From assembly GCA_025774805.1 (NCBI GenBank), contig JALGZR010000005.1, positions 1-64,000 of the forward strand: a DNA stretch of 64,000 nucleotides, given 5' to 3'. The notes below the pieces were generated by a model. The model ran no database searches. It saw only the letters and a program-made list of their open reading frames with translations, and had not been told where the DNA came from. Origin of the DNA: a bacterium (GTDB taxonomy: Bacteria > ARS69). Made by a program: the position numbers and the translations under genes. This document shows, piece by piece, positions 9,513 through 18,595 of this stretch; within the stretch, counting starts at the first letter, position 1; the number at the start of each line of letters is the position of its first letter.

Positions 9513-12500
9513 TCACAACTCCTCGTCGAAGCCCGCCTCGAATCCCTCGTCCTCCCCGGAGGGGGACGGCAGGAAGCGCAATGCCGCGGCGGCCGCGTAG
9601 TCGCAGAGACGGTGGCCGATCTCCACCTCGTGATCCTGGTAGCCGGACCACCGGCCCTGCGCATCGACCACGCGATAGACGACGACCGTTCCCACGACGC
9701 GATCGGCCGCGATCAGCGGGACTCCGAGGGCGGCGGAGACGTTCGACCGCTCGAGATAGGGCTCGATCTCGGCGAGGGGAAGATCGGAGTCGCGGCACGG
9801 GCCTCCGTGGTCGAGGACCTCCCGCGTCAACAACTCCTCCAGCTCCCCGAGGGGATCCCCGGGACCGGAGACCGATGCGCCGTGCACGGCGAGCAGCTCG
9901 TGGAACTCCAGGCCGCGCGCCGGGTACGGCGCGTCTTCCCGGAGCAGGCGCACGCTGCAGATGTTCGAACCGAGAACGGTGCACGCCGAGAAGGAGAGCA
10001 GACGGGCGAGACTGCTCCGCTCGGGAGCCGCGGCGAACGCCACGCCCAGCTCGCTCAGCGCCGACAGCATCGTGACCTGGCGCTGGGAGTCCTCCCGGAT
10101 GCGCGACTCTCCGATGCTCTGTCCGATCACCGTCGCCAGCGACCCGACGAGACGGATCCGGGTCTCGTCGTATGCCGTCTTCGAGGCGCTCTCGAGCGTC
10201 AGTACGCCGATCAACTCGGTCTGGAAGCGGATCGGGAACCCGATACACGTCAGCTGGAATCCGCCGCGGTCGCGGGAGGCGTCCGTGCCGCTGCGGAGCA
10301 CCAGGGGACGCAGGTTCTTCGCCACCCTTCCCACCATCCCCGTTCCGATCGGCACCGACAGCGCCTGGCGCGATACCGCGCTCACTCCGGACACGGCCCG
10401 GAGACCGAGATTCGTGCTCTCCGGCTCGACGAGATAGATCGCGCACGTGTCCGCGTTGAGAAGCTGCACGAGTCGGGAGGCGATTCTCTCCAGGCGGGTG
10501 TCGAGATCCAGGAGCGAGTTGATGATCGCCTCGATCTCCCCGCGCATCGCCTCCTCGAACGATCTTCCCCGCATCCGTCGAAGCTGCCGCGACCGGTCGA
10601 GGGCGGGTCCGAGCTGTTGTCCCAGTCTGGCGACCCGGTTCAGGTCGGCCTTCCCGAAGGGGGGCAGCGCCGGGTCGGAGTTCACGTTGACCACGCCGAT
10701 GACCTGACCTTCGGAGACGATCGGCGAGCAGATCGAGGAGGGGATCTCCGAACGCTCACCCAAGCGGAAGCGGTCGTCCCCCAAGTTCCCGACGAGCAGC
10801 ATCGGCTCCTCGTCTTCCGCCACGCGTCCCGCGATTCCCTCCCCTACCCGCTGCCGGGTGCCCTCGACGACCTGGTCGGACAGCCCCGAGGACGCCACGA
10901 TCCGGAGCACGCGCTGTTCGTCCTCAATCAGCATCACGCTGCCGGAGCTACCGCTCGTGATCTCGAGGGCGATGTCGAGAACGCGGGACGCGAATCGATC
11001 GAAATCGAGGAGAAGATCGAGAGCTCCGAGGATGGACGCCACGTCGCGCGAGACGGCGTCCTCCCCGGTCGCGAGGGGGAGACGTTCCGATTCCGCGAGC
11101 CGGATCAACGAGAGGCTCTCCGGGTCGTTTCCGGCGGGTCCCCCCCCCACGATTCTCGGGGTCGGGGGCGCTGCGGCCCCCTCCGGCTCGGAGCGGACGG
11201 GATCGGACGGCTCCGCCCTCTCCGGTACGGGTTCGGGGCTGAAGAAGGGCTCGGCCTCCTCCCGCACGGAGTCGCGGGTCGGCGGAGGCACAGCCACCGG
11301 CGGCCCTGTTTTCGACCCTCGGGAAGGCCCGGTCTCCTCCCGCTCGAGACCTCTCGGGGGCTCCGCCTCGGGCTCCTCCGCGGCACCTTCCTCGCGGGTT
11401 TCCGCCGGAGGCTCCGCCGCCTCCGCCACCTCCTCGGCCTCGGGCGCCGCCTCCGCCGTCACGTCCTCCCCGGTCGCGCCCTCCGGCACGACGGACGTCT
11501 CCTCCTCCGCGACGGCGGGCTCGGACTCGGGGGACGGGCCGGTCGAGTCGACTTTCTCCGAAGCCGTCGCCTTCGTGTCGTTCGGGGCCGCATCGGTCGC
11601 CGCGGTACCTTCCGGCTCGTCGGCCGTCGCGGACCCCTCGGTCGCGACGAAGGACTCCGGATCGACGAGGAACAGCTCCACCTCGTCCCGGGTCACCAAA
11701 ACGGCCCCTTCCAGGTTCAGTTCCTTCAGATGGGGCTCGAGCTCGGGGCGCGCGAGGACGACGACGTCGGGCGGACGGTCCATCTCCAGGGTGAGCGCGC
11801 CCGAGAGCGTCGGGATTCCGAGGTTGCGCGCGAGAGAGAGACCGAACGCGGTCGGCTCCGGGTCGTACACCATGCGGATGTCCATTCGCTGGACGCGGTA
11901 GAGCATTCGTAGAACGGGAACGTCCCGTTCCTCCGCGCCGAGGAGAAGAACGTGATACCGCTTCGGCTTCCCTTTGACCGAAAGCTCCGTCGCACCCTCC
12001 ACGCGGAGGTCTCCGGGCTTGGAACCTTCCGGCTCCCCGGTTCGGCACAAAACCCCCGCCACGACGGTGCGGAGCTGCTCCCGATACAGAGGTCCGGCGA
12101 GCACCCCGAGAATCCTCACGTCGCCGACCGCCGTTCGCGCCGCCGCCTCCTCCCGCTCCGTCACCGCGACCACCGGAACCTTAGGGGCGGTCTCCGTGAT
12201 GCGCGCGCAGAACTCCCGCGCCTCTTTCTCGTCCCGGTCGAAGCCGACGAGCATCAACGCGAAAGTGGCGGGATCGAAGGAGGCCAGAGCGGCCTCTCCG
12301 GACTCCATCAGGGTCACGTCCTCGAACCCGGCGCTGCGGACGATGTCCGACAGGATCATTCGCGCCCAAGCGTCGGGCTCGACGACGAGAACGCGGGCCT
12401 GGGTCGAGGGGGGCCACATCTCCAGACGCGAGGGAGCGAGAATCTCCTCGGGAGTGACGGGGACTGGGCCGGCTTCTCGCGTGGCGGCCTCTGGGATCGG

Positions 12501-13394
12501 TGTCATGCCTTCGACCTCATGAACGATGAGTAAGATCTCTCGGGCGTTCTCGTCGCGGAGCATGACAGGCTGCAATTCCACCTCGAACCGAGGTGGCGAT
12601 TTCTCCGAGGACTCCGCCTCGACGGTCCCGCGAACGGTCTGTCCCGTTCGTCGGCATTCGGAGAGGATTTCCTGAAACTCCTGATCCCGGAGAACCGGAA
12701 AAAGTGCGAAAAGATGCCGATCCCCGGTCGACCGGGGGGGCAGCCGCCGGCCGAGCATCTCCTCGAACCGGGCGTTGACCCGAAGGATGTTGAGGGCGGG
12801 ATCGAGCAGGCAGGCCCCCACCGGGAGCATCTCCAGAATCCGGTCGGTCAGCTCGGTCAGGGTGAAGATCCGGTCCGCCTTCTCCTCGAGCAGAGTCGTG
12901 ATGAACGGGGCCACGTCCTCCTCGGGAGAGGACTCCTCCTCCGCGCGGGATCGCAGCCAGACGAGGATCCGACGATACCGGGGGTCCTCCGTGTCCCAAG
13001 GCTCGGCCCGGATCGTCCACGTCCGGGACTCCTCCCCCGGGCGGGGGGGAGCCTCGAACCGGTCGAGGCGGAACGTGCGATTCGCGCCCGTCTGCTCGAC
13101 CAGGATCTCTCCCAGAGGGGCGTCGCCCCGCTCGGAGACCGGAGCCTGAAAGAACGGCCCATCGCCCAGGGACACCGGTTCGGCCTCCGGCCCCGAGGGG
13201 ACGCCGAAGGCCTGAGCAAAGGCCCGGTTCGCGTTTCGGACCCGGAGCCGGTCGTCGAGAACCGCGACCTCATCCGGGATCAGATCGAGAAGGGCCTCAC
13301 CGAAGGCGAGAAGGTATCCCAGCCGCTCCTCGAGGGAGAAAGGGGAGGCTGGGGGCGGGAGACCGGCGTCGATCCCCTCTTCGGACTCGACCAT
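9513..13394 (-). CDS. Large multidomain sensor: PAS-PAS-pseudoreceiver-Rossmann-like-GAF x3
   Basis: 1293 residues, no kinase or output domain. Approximate layout: PAS at 30–150 (LLDLIPDEVAVLDDRLRVRN); PAS at 185–295 (ILEMLPVGACLLDPALNIL); a receiver-like domain at 331–450 starting ARVLVVEPDAW, in which the position of the phosphorylated aspartate appears to be Gly in LMLVGFDRD; a Rossmann-like domain at about 470–585; an acidic Glu/Ala/Pro-rich linker to about 780; then three GAF domains (about 785–950, 960–1105, 1110–1275). GAF1 carries GEGIAGRVAEDEEP and PIVSEGQVIGVVNV, textbook ligand-domain wording. It is cytoplasmic, with no membrane helix. Likely a scaffold that passes signals to the HDOD and DHp proteins encoded directly downstream. 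Ligand unknown. Confidence 0.85.
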   Translation of the reverse strand: MVESEEGIDAGLPPPASPFSLEERLGYLLAFGEALLDLIPDEVAVLDDRLRVRNANRAFAQAFGVPSGPEAEPVSLGDGPFFQAPVSERGDAPLGEILVEQTGANRTFRLDRFEAPPRPGEESRTWTIRAEPWDTEDPRYRRILVWLRSRAEEESSPEEDVAPFITTLLEEKADRIFTLTELTDRILEMLPVGACLLDPALNILRVNARFEEMLGRRLPPRSTGDRHLFALFPVLRDQEFQEILSECRRTGQTVRGTVEAESSEKSPPRFEVELQPVMLRDENAREILLIVHEVEGMTPIPEAATREAGPVPVTPEEILAPSRLEMWPPSTQARVLVVEPDAWARMILSDIVRSAGFEDVTLMESGEAALASFDPATFALMLVGFDRDEKEAREFCARITETAPKVPVVAVTEREEAAARTAVGDVRILGVLAGPLYREQLRTVVAGVLCRTGEPEGSKPGDLRVEGATELSVKGKPKRYHVLLLGAEERDVPVLRMLYRVQRMDIRMVYDPEPTAFGLSLARNLGIPTLSGALTLEMDRPPDVVVLARPELEPHLKELNLEGAVLVTRDEVELFLVDPESFVATEGSATADEPEGTAATDAAPNDTKATASEKVDSTGPSPESEPAVAEEETSVVPEGATGEDVTAEAAPEAEEVAEAAEPPAETREEGAAEEPEAEPPRGLEREETGPSRGSKTGPPVAVPPPTRDSVREEAEPFFSPEPVPERAEPSDPVRSEPEGAAAPPTPRIVGGGPAGNDPESLSLIRLAESERLPLATGEDAVSRDVASILGALDLLLDFDRFASRVLDIALEITSGSSGSVMLIEDEQRVLRIVASSGLSDQVVEGTRQRVGEGIAGRVAEDEEPMLLVGNLGDDRFRLGERSEIPSSICSPIVSEGQVIGVVNVNSDPALPPFGKADLNRVARLGQQLGPALDRSRQLRRMRGRSFEEAMRGEIEAIINSLLDLDTRLERIASRLVQLLNADTCAIYLVEPESTNLGLRAVSGVSAVSRQALSVPIGTGMVGRVAKNLRPLVLRSGTDASRDRGGFQLTCIGFPIRFQTELIGVLTLESASKTAYDETRIRLVGSLATVIGQSIGESRIREDSQRQVTMLSALSELGVAFAAAPERSSLARLLSFSACTVLGSNICSVRLLREDAPYPARGLEFHELLAVHGASVSGPGDPLGELEELLTREVLDHGGPCRDSDLPLAEIEPYLERSNVSAALGVPLIAADRVVGTVVVYRVVDAQGRWSGYQDHEVEIGHRLCDYAAAAALRFLPSPSGEDEGFEAGFDEEL

Positions 13395-13418
13395 GATCGC
13401 GCACGAACCTCACATCGC

Positions 13419-13432
13419 CGGTCCCGGGACCG
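13419..13432. promoter_or_regulatory. Perfect 14-bp palindrome upstream of the sensor operon
   Basis: CGGTCCCGGGACCG lies 25–38 bases before the ATG of the large PAS/GAF gene. It could be an operator or a leader hairpin. The rest of the 381-base gap (13395–13775), shared by two divergent operons, holds a degenerate CTAG repeat pair and no gene I can support. Confidence 0.35.
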
Positions 13433-13593
13433 CGAGCGGACAATCCAGACCAATCTTGGCAAGAGATCGGCTGCTTTCGATCCGGACTTGAAAGCGGCGG
13501 GCCTGGGCCTCGGCGACCCCGATTCTACTACGCGGAAGGGTCGCGACCGGCCCGTCCTTCGGGCCCCGCAGCCGGAGGCCGCCTCTGCCCTCC

Positions 13594-13654
13594 TGTCTCA
13601 CCCCCCTCGGCTGCGGCGGCTCGCGACGAGCCGGGTGAGAAGCACGGGCGGGAG
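13594..13654. repeat. Degenerate CTAG-family inverted pair
   Basis: A minus-oriented arm around 13594–13616 (TGTCTCACCCCCCTCGGC) and a plus-oriented arm from 13620 (TCGCGACGAGCCGGGTGAGA) face each other. The terminal CTAG is lost in both arms. It sits between the divergent sensor and CHAT operons. Confidence 0.55.
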
Positions 13655-13775
13655 GTTGTGCTAATCTGCGCGGGCGCTGCCGACTCTTCCGTGGGACTCT
13701 GTTCGCGCGAAGAACCGCTCAAGACGGGGGGCGGGAGGTGTCCGATCCGAACGAGACGGGTCAGGAGGGGGCGTC

Positions 13776-14285
13776 ATGAGGGGCGACGAGGGGAGGTCGG
13801 GAGGAGAGAGAGCGCGCTTCCGCGACCACTGGAGGCCGTGGAAGGACTTCTTCACCGGCACCTGGGCTCCGGCGCTCACCGCGGGGGCCTCTGTCGGTCT
13901 TCTGCTGACCTTCGTCGTGCGGGATTCGGGGGGACCGGTACCCGATCCAGCGCCCTACCGGGTGGAGGAGTCGCCTCCCCGCGCCATCGTCCGACTCTCC
14001 CCCTCCCCCGAGGCGGAGCCGGCCGGGGACCTGAGCTTCTCTTGGGAATCCATCGAGGGCGCGATCCGGTACTGGGTCACGCTGGCGGATCCGGTGGAGG
14101 GGACGATTCGCGAAATCGGCTCGACCGATGCGACCCGTCTCGCGGTGCCGCGCTCGCGAATGGGCGATCACTTCCCCGGAAGCGAGCCCCGAATCCTCCT
14201 CTGGACGGTCCGGGCCCGGCTGCTCGACGGAACCGAGATCTCCTCCGACCCGGGCAGCTTGCGATGGACCCCTCCGGCCCCCTGA
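13776..14285 (+). CDS. Single-pass membrane protein with FnIII-like ectodomain
   Basis: 169 residues. A basic 30-residue N-terminus is followed by one membrane helix (WAPALTAGASVGLLLTFVV, about 30–48) and an external part with LSFSWESIEGAIRYWVTLAD and LLWTVRARLLDGTEIS. These spaced motifs (W near gA-x-x-Y, later W-x-V-x-A) are the wording of beta-sandwich ectodomains found on anti-sigma proteins encoded next to TPR-CHAT genes. Here the N-terminus has no cysteine or histidine zinc-finger and no sigma-factor gene is adjacent. The strong AGGAGGGGG start site and a 22-base overlap with the next gene show coupled expression. Function not assigned. Confidence 0.75.
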   Translation: MRGDEGRSGGERARFRDHWRPWKDFFTGTWAPALTAGASVGLLLTFVVRDSGGPVPDPAPYRVEESPPRAIVRLSPSPEAEPAGDLSFSWESIEGAIRYWVTLADPVEGTIREIGSTDATRLAVPRSRMGDHFPGSEPRILLWTVRARLLDGTEISSDPGSLRWTPPAP

Positions 14286-16621
14286 GCACGGGACCCGGCG
14301 AAGGGCCGGCGGAGGCCGGGAACGCCCGGGAGCCTCGCGTGCTCGCCCTCGTGGCGGTCGGAATCGCGCTCGTCCCGCTTCTCGGACGCCCCGCCTCCGT
14401 CGAAGGCACGTCCCCCGAGCGGGGGCGCCCCGAGGCGACCGACCCGTCGGCCGAGGATCCGGCGAGCCGCGCTCAGGCACTCCTGGAGGCCGAGGCCTTC
14501 CTGGATGCCGCCCGCCAGTTCGACGAAGCGGCCTCGGGGGCCGCCCACGCCCGCGAGCGCGTGCTGCACCTGTGCAACGCCGCGGTCTGTCTCGAGCGGG
14601 CCGCGCGTTCGGGCGCCGGAGAGGCGAGGCTGGCCCGCGCGGCCCGGGAGGCGATGCAGCTGTCCGACTCCGATCCCGACGCCGCTTTCGTCCTCGCGAA
14701 CTGGGCCCGGTGGCAGCTCGACCAGGGCCGGTGGGAGGAAGCCGAGGCGTTCGCGCTCCAAGCGATTCGAAGGGCGCGGTCGGCGAAGGAACCGGCGACC
14801 CGGGTGAGGGGCTGGCGAATCGTGGCCGAGAGCCGGCGGCTGCTCCGCCGCTTCGGGGAGGCGGAGGAGGCGGTGCGGACGGCGCGGGGCCTTCTCCGGG
14901 ATTCGGATCTCTCCCCCGGCCTCGACCCGGTGGCCCGGGAGCTCGATCTGACGGCCGGTCTCCTGGAGCTCGACCGGGGGCGGCCCGGCGCGGCCCTTCT
15001 CGACTTGGAGGCGATCCTGCGCGCGGTGGAGGGCGAAGGGGACGAGGGTGTCCGACGTCGCGCGCTGCTCGGCATGGCCGAGGCCGCCTCCCGCGACGAC
15101 CGGCCCGGACTCCGGGAGATGGCGCTGCAGCGCGCCGCCGAGCTCGCCCGGGAGGCCCGCGAGCGTGCCGACGTGCACCAGTGCCGGGCCCTGGTCGCGA
15201 CGATCGAGGGACGGCACGAGGACGCCGCCGCCGAGGCCGAGCGCTGCCTGGCGGAGGCGGAGGCGTGGATCCACCGGGCCCCGGACGAATCGGAGCGGAT
15301 CGCCCGCCGGAGAGGGGCGCGGGGCTATCTCGAGGCCGCGCTCGCGACGGCGGACGCCAGCACGGTGACCGGAGACCGGGCCCGGACCGCGCTCGCTTGG
15401 ATCCGACGGATTCGGGACGGCATATCCTCCAACCCCCCCCAGGAGACCCGCCATCCGGTCACCTCGTCGGAGCCCCGCCTGGACGCGGGCGACGTCCACG
15501 TCCTCTGGTTCTGGGGGGCCCGCCGGGTGACCGGGATCCTCGGCCGCCCGGGCGAGGACGGCCGGACCGTGTATCGCCGCTTCGACGCGGGACCCTCCGA
15601 GGACCTCCGGGAATGGATTCTCCTCTTCCGGAGCCTGCTCGGAAACGCGGGGCAGGAGGAGCTGCGGCTCCGAGCCGGGGAGCTGCTGGCTCGATCCCTC
15701 CTTCCGGGCGGGGAGGCGGGGCAGGGGGGACGGTTGGTCCTGGAGCCCGACGGGCCTCTGACCGCCCTCCCCTTCTCCGCGCTGCCCGGGGTCCGTACGG
15801 AAGGAGATGTGGACCGGGCCCCGCTCGGCATCCGGTGCGCGCTCCTCCGGTGGTTGCCGGGAGTCCCGGCTTCCCGGGGGCCCGTCTCGGCCCCGAGCTC
15901 CGATCTGGTGATCCTGGCCGATCCCTCCCTTCCCGAGAGCGGCGGACACGACGAGCTCCCCGGGGCCCGGCGCGAGGCCGAGCGGATCGCGCGGGAAGAC
16001 CCTCGCGCGGTGGTGCTCCTGGGACCCGAGGCGACGGAATCCCGCGTGATCGGATCGGGGGGAGCGGCGGTCCTTCACGTGGCGGCGCACACGTCTTTTC
16101 GTCCCGAGACGTCGGCCCTCCTGCTCGCGCCGGGGGACGGCGAGGACGGACGGTTGACCCCCGAGGAGATCCGCCACCTTCCCACCGTCCCCGGCCTCGT
16201 CGTCCTCTCGATCTGCGAGAGCCCGCTCGCGGACGTGTCGGGGCGCACGAGCGCGGGGGCCCTCGGCCACGCCTTTCTGCGGGCGGGGGCCGCGACCGTG
16301 ATCGGTGCACTGTGGAAGGTGGAGGATGATCACCTCCCGACGTTTCTCGCGGAGGTGTACCGGAGGCTTCGGGAGGGCGTGACGCCCTCGGAGGCGTTGC
16401 GGGGGGCCCGGGAAACGATGGTCCGGTCGGGCGATCCGCATCTCGCGGTTCCGCTCCTCTGGGGCGCGTTCGTCGCCGAGGGGCGCGACGAGCCGCCGCG
16501 CTGGCTTCCCCGCCGCCGCGAGAAGGGAGCCGATCCGATGGCGGCCGTCCTGGGACTGACCGCCGCCATCGGCTTTCTCGCCGCGCTCGGCGCGCGGCGG
16601 ATCCTCCGGCGCGCCGCGTAG
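14264..16621 (+). CDS. Membrane-anchored TPR-CHAT cysteine protease
   Basis: 785 residues from the ATG at 14264; the frame is open further upstream but runs through the previous gene. A hydrophobic segment at 25–41 (VLALVAVGIALVPLL) is followed by Ala/Glu-rich helical repeats of TPR type to about residue 390, then a C-terminal caspase-like CHAT domain (about 470–750). The catalytic dyad is intact: His609 in VLHVAAHTS and Cys651 in VLSICESPL, followed by FLRAGAATVIGALWKVED. A last hydrophobic stretch (AAVLGLTAAIGFLAALG) may be a second membrane anchor. With both ends in the membrane, the repeat and protease parts would lie on one side, probably outside the cytoplasm. The substrate may be a membrane or envelope protein; nothing in the sequence identifies it. 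Confidence 0.85.
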   Translation: MDPSGPLSTGPGEGPAEAGNAREPRVLALVAVGIALVPLLGRPASVEGTSPERGRPEATDPSAEDPASRAQALLEAEAFLDAARQFDEAASGAAHARERVLHLCNAAVCLERAARSGAGEARLARAAREAMQLSDSDPDAAFVLANWARWQLDQGRWEEAEAFALQAIRRARSAKEPATRVRGWRIVAESRRLLRRFGEAEEAVRTARGLLRDSDLSPGLDPVARELDLTAGLLELDRGRPGAALLDLEAILRAVEGEGDEGVRRRALLGMAEAASRDDRPGLREMALQRAAELAREARERADVHQCRALVATIEGRHEDAAAEAERCLAEAEAWIHRAPDESERIARRRGARGYLEAALATADASTVTGDRARTALAWIRRIRDGISSNPPQETRHPVTSSEPRLDAGDVHVLWFWGARRVTGILGRPGEDGRTVYRRFDAGPSEDLREWILLFRSLLGNAGQEELRLRAGELLARSLLPGGEAGQGGRLVLEPDGPLTALPFSALPGVRTEGDVDRAPLGIRCALLRWLPGVPASRGPVSAPSSDLVILADPSLPESGGHDELPGARREAERIAREDPRAVVLLGPEATESRVIGSGGAAVLHVAAHTSFRPETSALLLAPGDGEDGRLTPEEIRHLPTVPGLVVLSICESPLADVSGRTSAGALGHAFLRAGAATVIGALWKVEDDHLPTFLAEVYRRLREGVTPSEALRGARETMVRSGDPHLAVPLLWGAFVAEGRDEPPRWLPRRREKGADPMAAVLGLTAAIGFLAALGARRILRRAA

Positions 16622-16638
16622 GATGCCGCCGACCCGCA

Positions 16639-16673
16639 GCCTCGCGACGAGCCCGGTGAGAAATGCAGGCTAG
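16639..16673 (+). repeat. CTAG repeat, near-consensus copy
   Basis: The best full copy: GCCTCGCGACGAGCC, one C, then GGTGAGAAATGCAGGCTAG. It sits between the convergent CHAT and rnc genes. The CTAG at 16670–16673 supplies the minus-strand TAG stop of rnc. Confidence 0.9.
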
Positions 16674-18595
16674 CGGCGCCGGAGTCCTCTCACCTGCCGC
16701 CGCTTGCGTCGGGCGAACGTCCCTCGGGGAGCCGACGGAGGCTTTTCGGACTTCTCACCCTTCCCCGGCGACGGGGTGGACGAGCTCGCCGACCCGGACG
16801 GCTCCTCCGCGGGCGCGTCCACCGGTGACGGCGTATCCGCACCCTGCGGAGCGGGCTTCTCCTCGGGCGGACCTTCCGGCGGGCGAGGACGCTCCGCGTC
16901 CCCCACCGGCGGCCCTTTCGGTCGAGCTTCCGGAGCCACCTCCCGAGGCCCTTCCGTGGGGCCCGCCTCCACCCACGCCGGGGGAGGCGGTTCGGCCGGA
17001 GTGGTCGACGAGGGATCACTCTCGGGAGCAGGGGAGCGGGACGCATCCGCCCGTCGGCCCTCGGCAGGACGGAACGGCACGGGCTCCGGAGTGGAGACGG
17101 GCGTCGTCCGGGAATCCCGCCGCGCGCGGCGACGACCGACACGATCCCCCTCCCGCACCGGAGGCTCCGAGGTCTCGCGCTCCCGACGGGCCGGCGGCGC
17201 CGGAGGCCTCTCTTCCGCCGCGTCCCGGTCTCGACGGGCCGGCGGTGCCGGGGCCTCGGTCGCCTCGGAGACCCCCGAGGAGGCTCCCGGCGGAGTCGCC
17301 GTGGCGGGAGACGGATCGGGTCTCGGGGCGCTTTCCGCTTCCGCGTCCCGATCCTGCCCCGGCCGGCGCCGGCGTCCCCGACGCGGCCCGCGGCGATCGG
17401 CGGGGCCGGCCTCCGTCGTCCCGGATCGGTCGTTGGACGGGGCGGGGCGCGTCGACGAGGTCGTCTCCCGCGCGCGGGCGGCCTCCTCCCGCCGCCTTCG
17501 CGCGGACCGTCGCCGTTCCCTGGCCTCGCGCTCCGCTCTCTCCCTCTCTTCGAGCTCGACCCGCCGTTGGTGCAGGATCTTCTCGCGGGAGGCGGCGATG
17601 CCGTGTTCGCCGCGGTGACGGGCCACGCGATCGGGTCGTCCCTCGTTGCCGCCCCGCTCCGTTCGGCTCGGCCCGGTCGATCGGGATGCCGGTCGGGACG
17701 GTCCTGCCGATTCCTCGGCCCGAGGCTCGCGGATCCGGCGTCGCTCGGCGGCGGCGCGGCCCGATCGGTCGGAACGGCCGGCGCGACGTCCGCCGCCCCG
17801 TTCCGGCGCGGCTCTCCCCTGTTTCCGCTCGAGGGCGGCCCGGGCGGCGTTCTGTTCCGCCTCCTTCTTGCTCTTGCCTCGACCGGTCCCCCATACGTCG
17901 CCCCGTACGACGACCTCGATCGCGAACTCCTTCTCGTGTTCCGGACCCTCCTCGCGCCGCACCCGGTAGACCGGATGGCTGAGGCGCTTCGATTGCACGA
18001 ACTCCTGAAGCAGGGACTTGAAGTTCGTGTGCTCCTCGTCCTTGAGGATCGTGTGGATGTTCGCCAGGAGGAAGCGCTGGATGAACTTGTTCGAGGCGCG
18101 GTACCCCTGGTCCAGGTAGATCGCGCCGATGACTCCTTCGAAGGAGTCCGCGAGAATGGACGAGCGATCGCGTCCTCCCATCTCGGACTCCTCGCCGGAG
18201 AGCAAAAGGTACTCGCCGAACCCCACATCGCGGGCCACGGAGGAGAGCACCTTTCGACTGACGAGGAGCGACTTCATCTTCGAGAGCGCTCCTTCGCTCC
18301 GGTCGGGAAACTTCAGGTAGAGGAACTGACTCACCGCGAGACCCAGCACGGAGTCTCCCAGAAACTCCATTCGCTCGTTGGAGTCGTTGCGGCTCAGGGA
18401 GGTGACGTGGGAATAGGAGCGATGGGTCAGCGCCTGTTCCAGAAGAGAGATGTCCGTGAACCGGATCCCGATCGACTTCTGAAACCTCTTGAGTTGACGG
18501 ATCCTGTCACCGGACGGGCCCTTGCGCGTACCGACGAAGAGCTTGCCGAGGACCGACATGCCCCGTCGGATCGCGGATGACTGGCTATTGCACAT
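16670..18595 (-). CDS. rnc: Ribonuclease III with a ~375-residue disordered tail
   Basis: Cleaves double-stranded RNA in rRNA and mRNA processing. Residues ~35–180 form the nuclease domain, with the signature [14 protein letters not shown] (Glu74, Asp81) and [16 protein letters not shown]; ~190–262 is the dsRNA-binding domain ([11 protein letters not shown] to [13 protein letters not shown]). The usual protein would end here at ~250. Instead about 375 residues follow, nearly all Arg, Pro, Ala, Glu, Ser and Gly, with runs such as [17 protein letters not shown] and repeated [10 protein letters not shown]-like segments. The open frame is maintained to a TAG inside a CTAG repeat. The start at 18593–18595 has AGGA upstream and overlaps fabF by 11 bases; an alternative ATG is at 18559. 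Confidence 0.92.
   Translation of the reverse strand: MCNSQSSAIRRGMSVLGKLFVGTRKGPSGDRIRQLKRFQKSIGIRFTDISLLEQALTHRSYSHVTSLSRNDSNERMEFLGDSVLGLAVSQFLYLKFPDRSEGALSKMKSLLVSRKVLSSVARDVGFGEYLLLSGEESEMGGRDRSSILADSFEGVIGAIYLDQGYRASNKFIQRFLLANIHTILKDEEHTNFKSLLQEFVQSKRLSHPVYRVRREEGPEHEKEFAIEVVVRGDVWGTGRGKSKKEAEQNAARAALERKQGRAAPERGGGRRAGRSDRSGRAAAERRRIREPRAEESAGPSRPASRSTGPSRTERGGNEGRPDRVARHRGEHGIAASREKILHQRRVELEERERAEREARERRRSARRRREEAARARETTSSTRPAPSNDRSGTTEAGPADRRGPRRGRRRRPGQDRDAEAESAPRPDPSPATATPPGASSGVSEATEAPAPPARRDRDAAEERPPAPPARRERETSEPPVREGDRVGRRRARRDSRTTPVSTPEPVPFRPAEGRRADASRSPAPESDPSSTTPAEPPPPAWVEAGPTEGPREVAPEARPKGPPVGDAERPRPPEGPPEEKPAPQGADTPSPVDAPAEEPSGSASSSTPSPGKGEKSEKPPSAPRGTFARRKRRQVRGLRRR

Noticed and set aside
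8583-11912. Plus-strand open frame of 1109 codons
   Set aside because: It runs antisense through the HDOD and PAS/GAF genes, which have clear domains. Arg/His/Pro/Gly-rich wording is that of a shadow frame in G+C-rich DNA.
13658-14263. N-terminal extension of the CHAT frame
   Set aside because: It overlaps the membrane-protein gene in another frame; that gene has a strong ribosome-binding site and a membrane helix, so the CHAT start was set at 14264.
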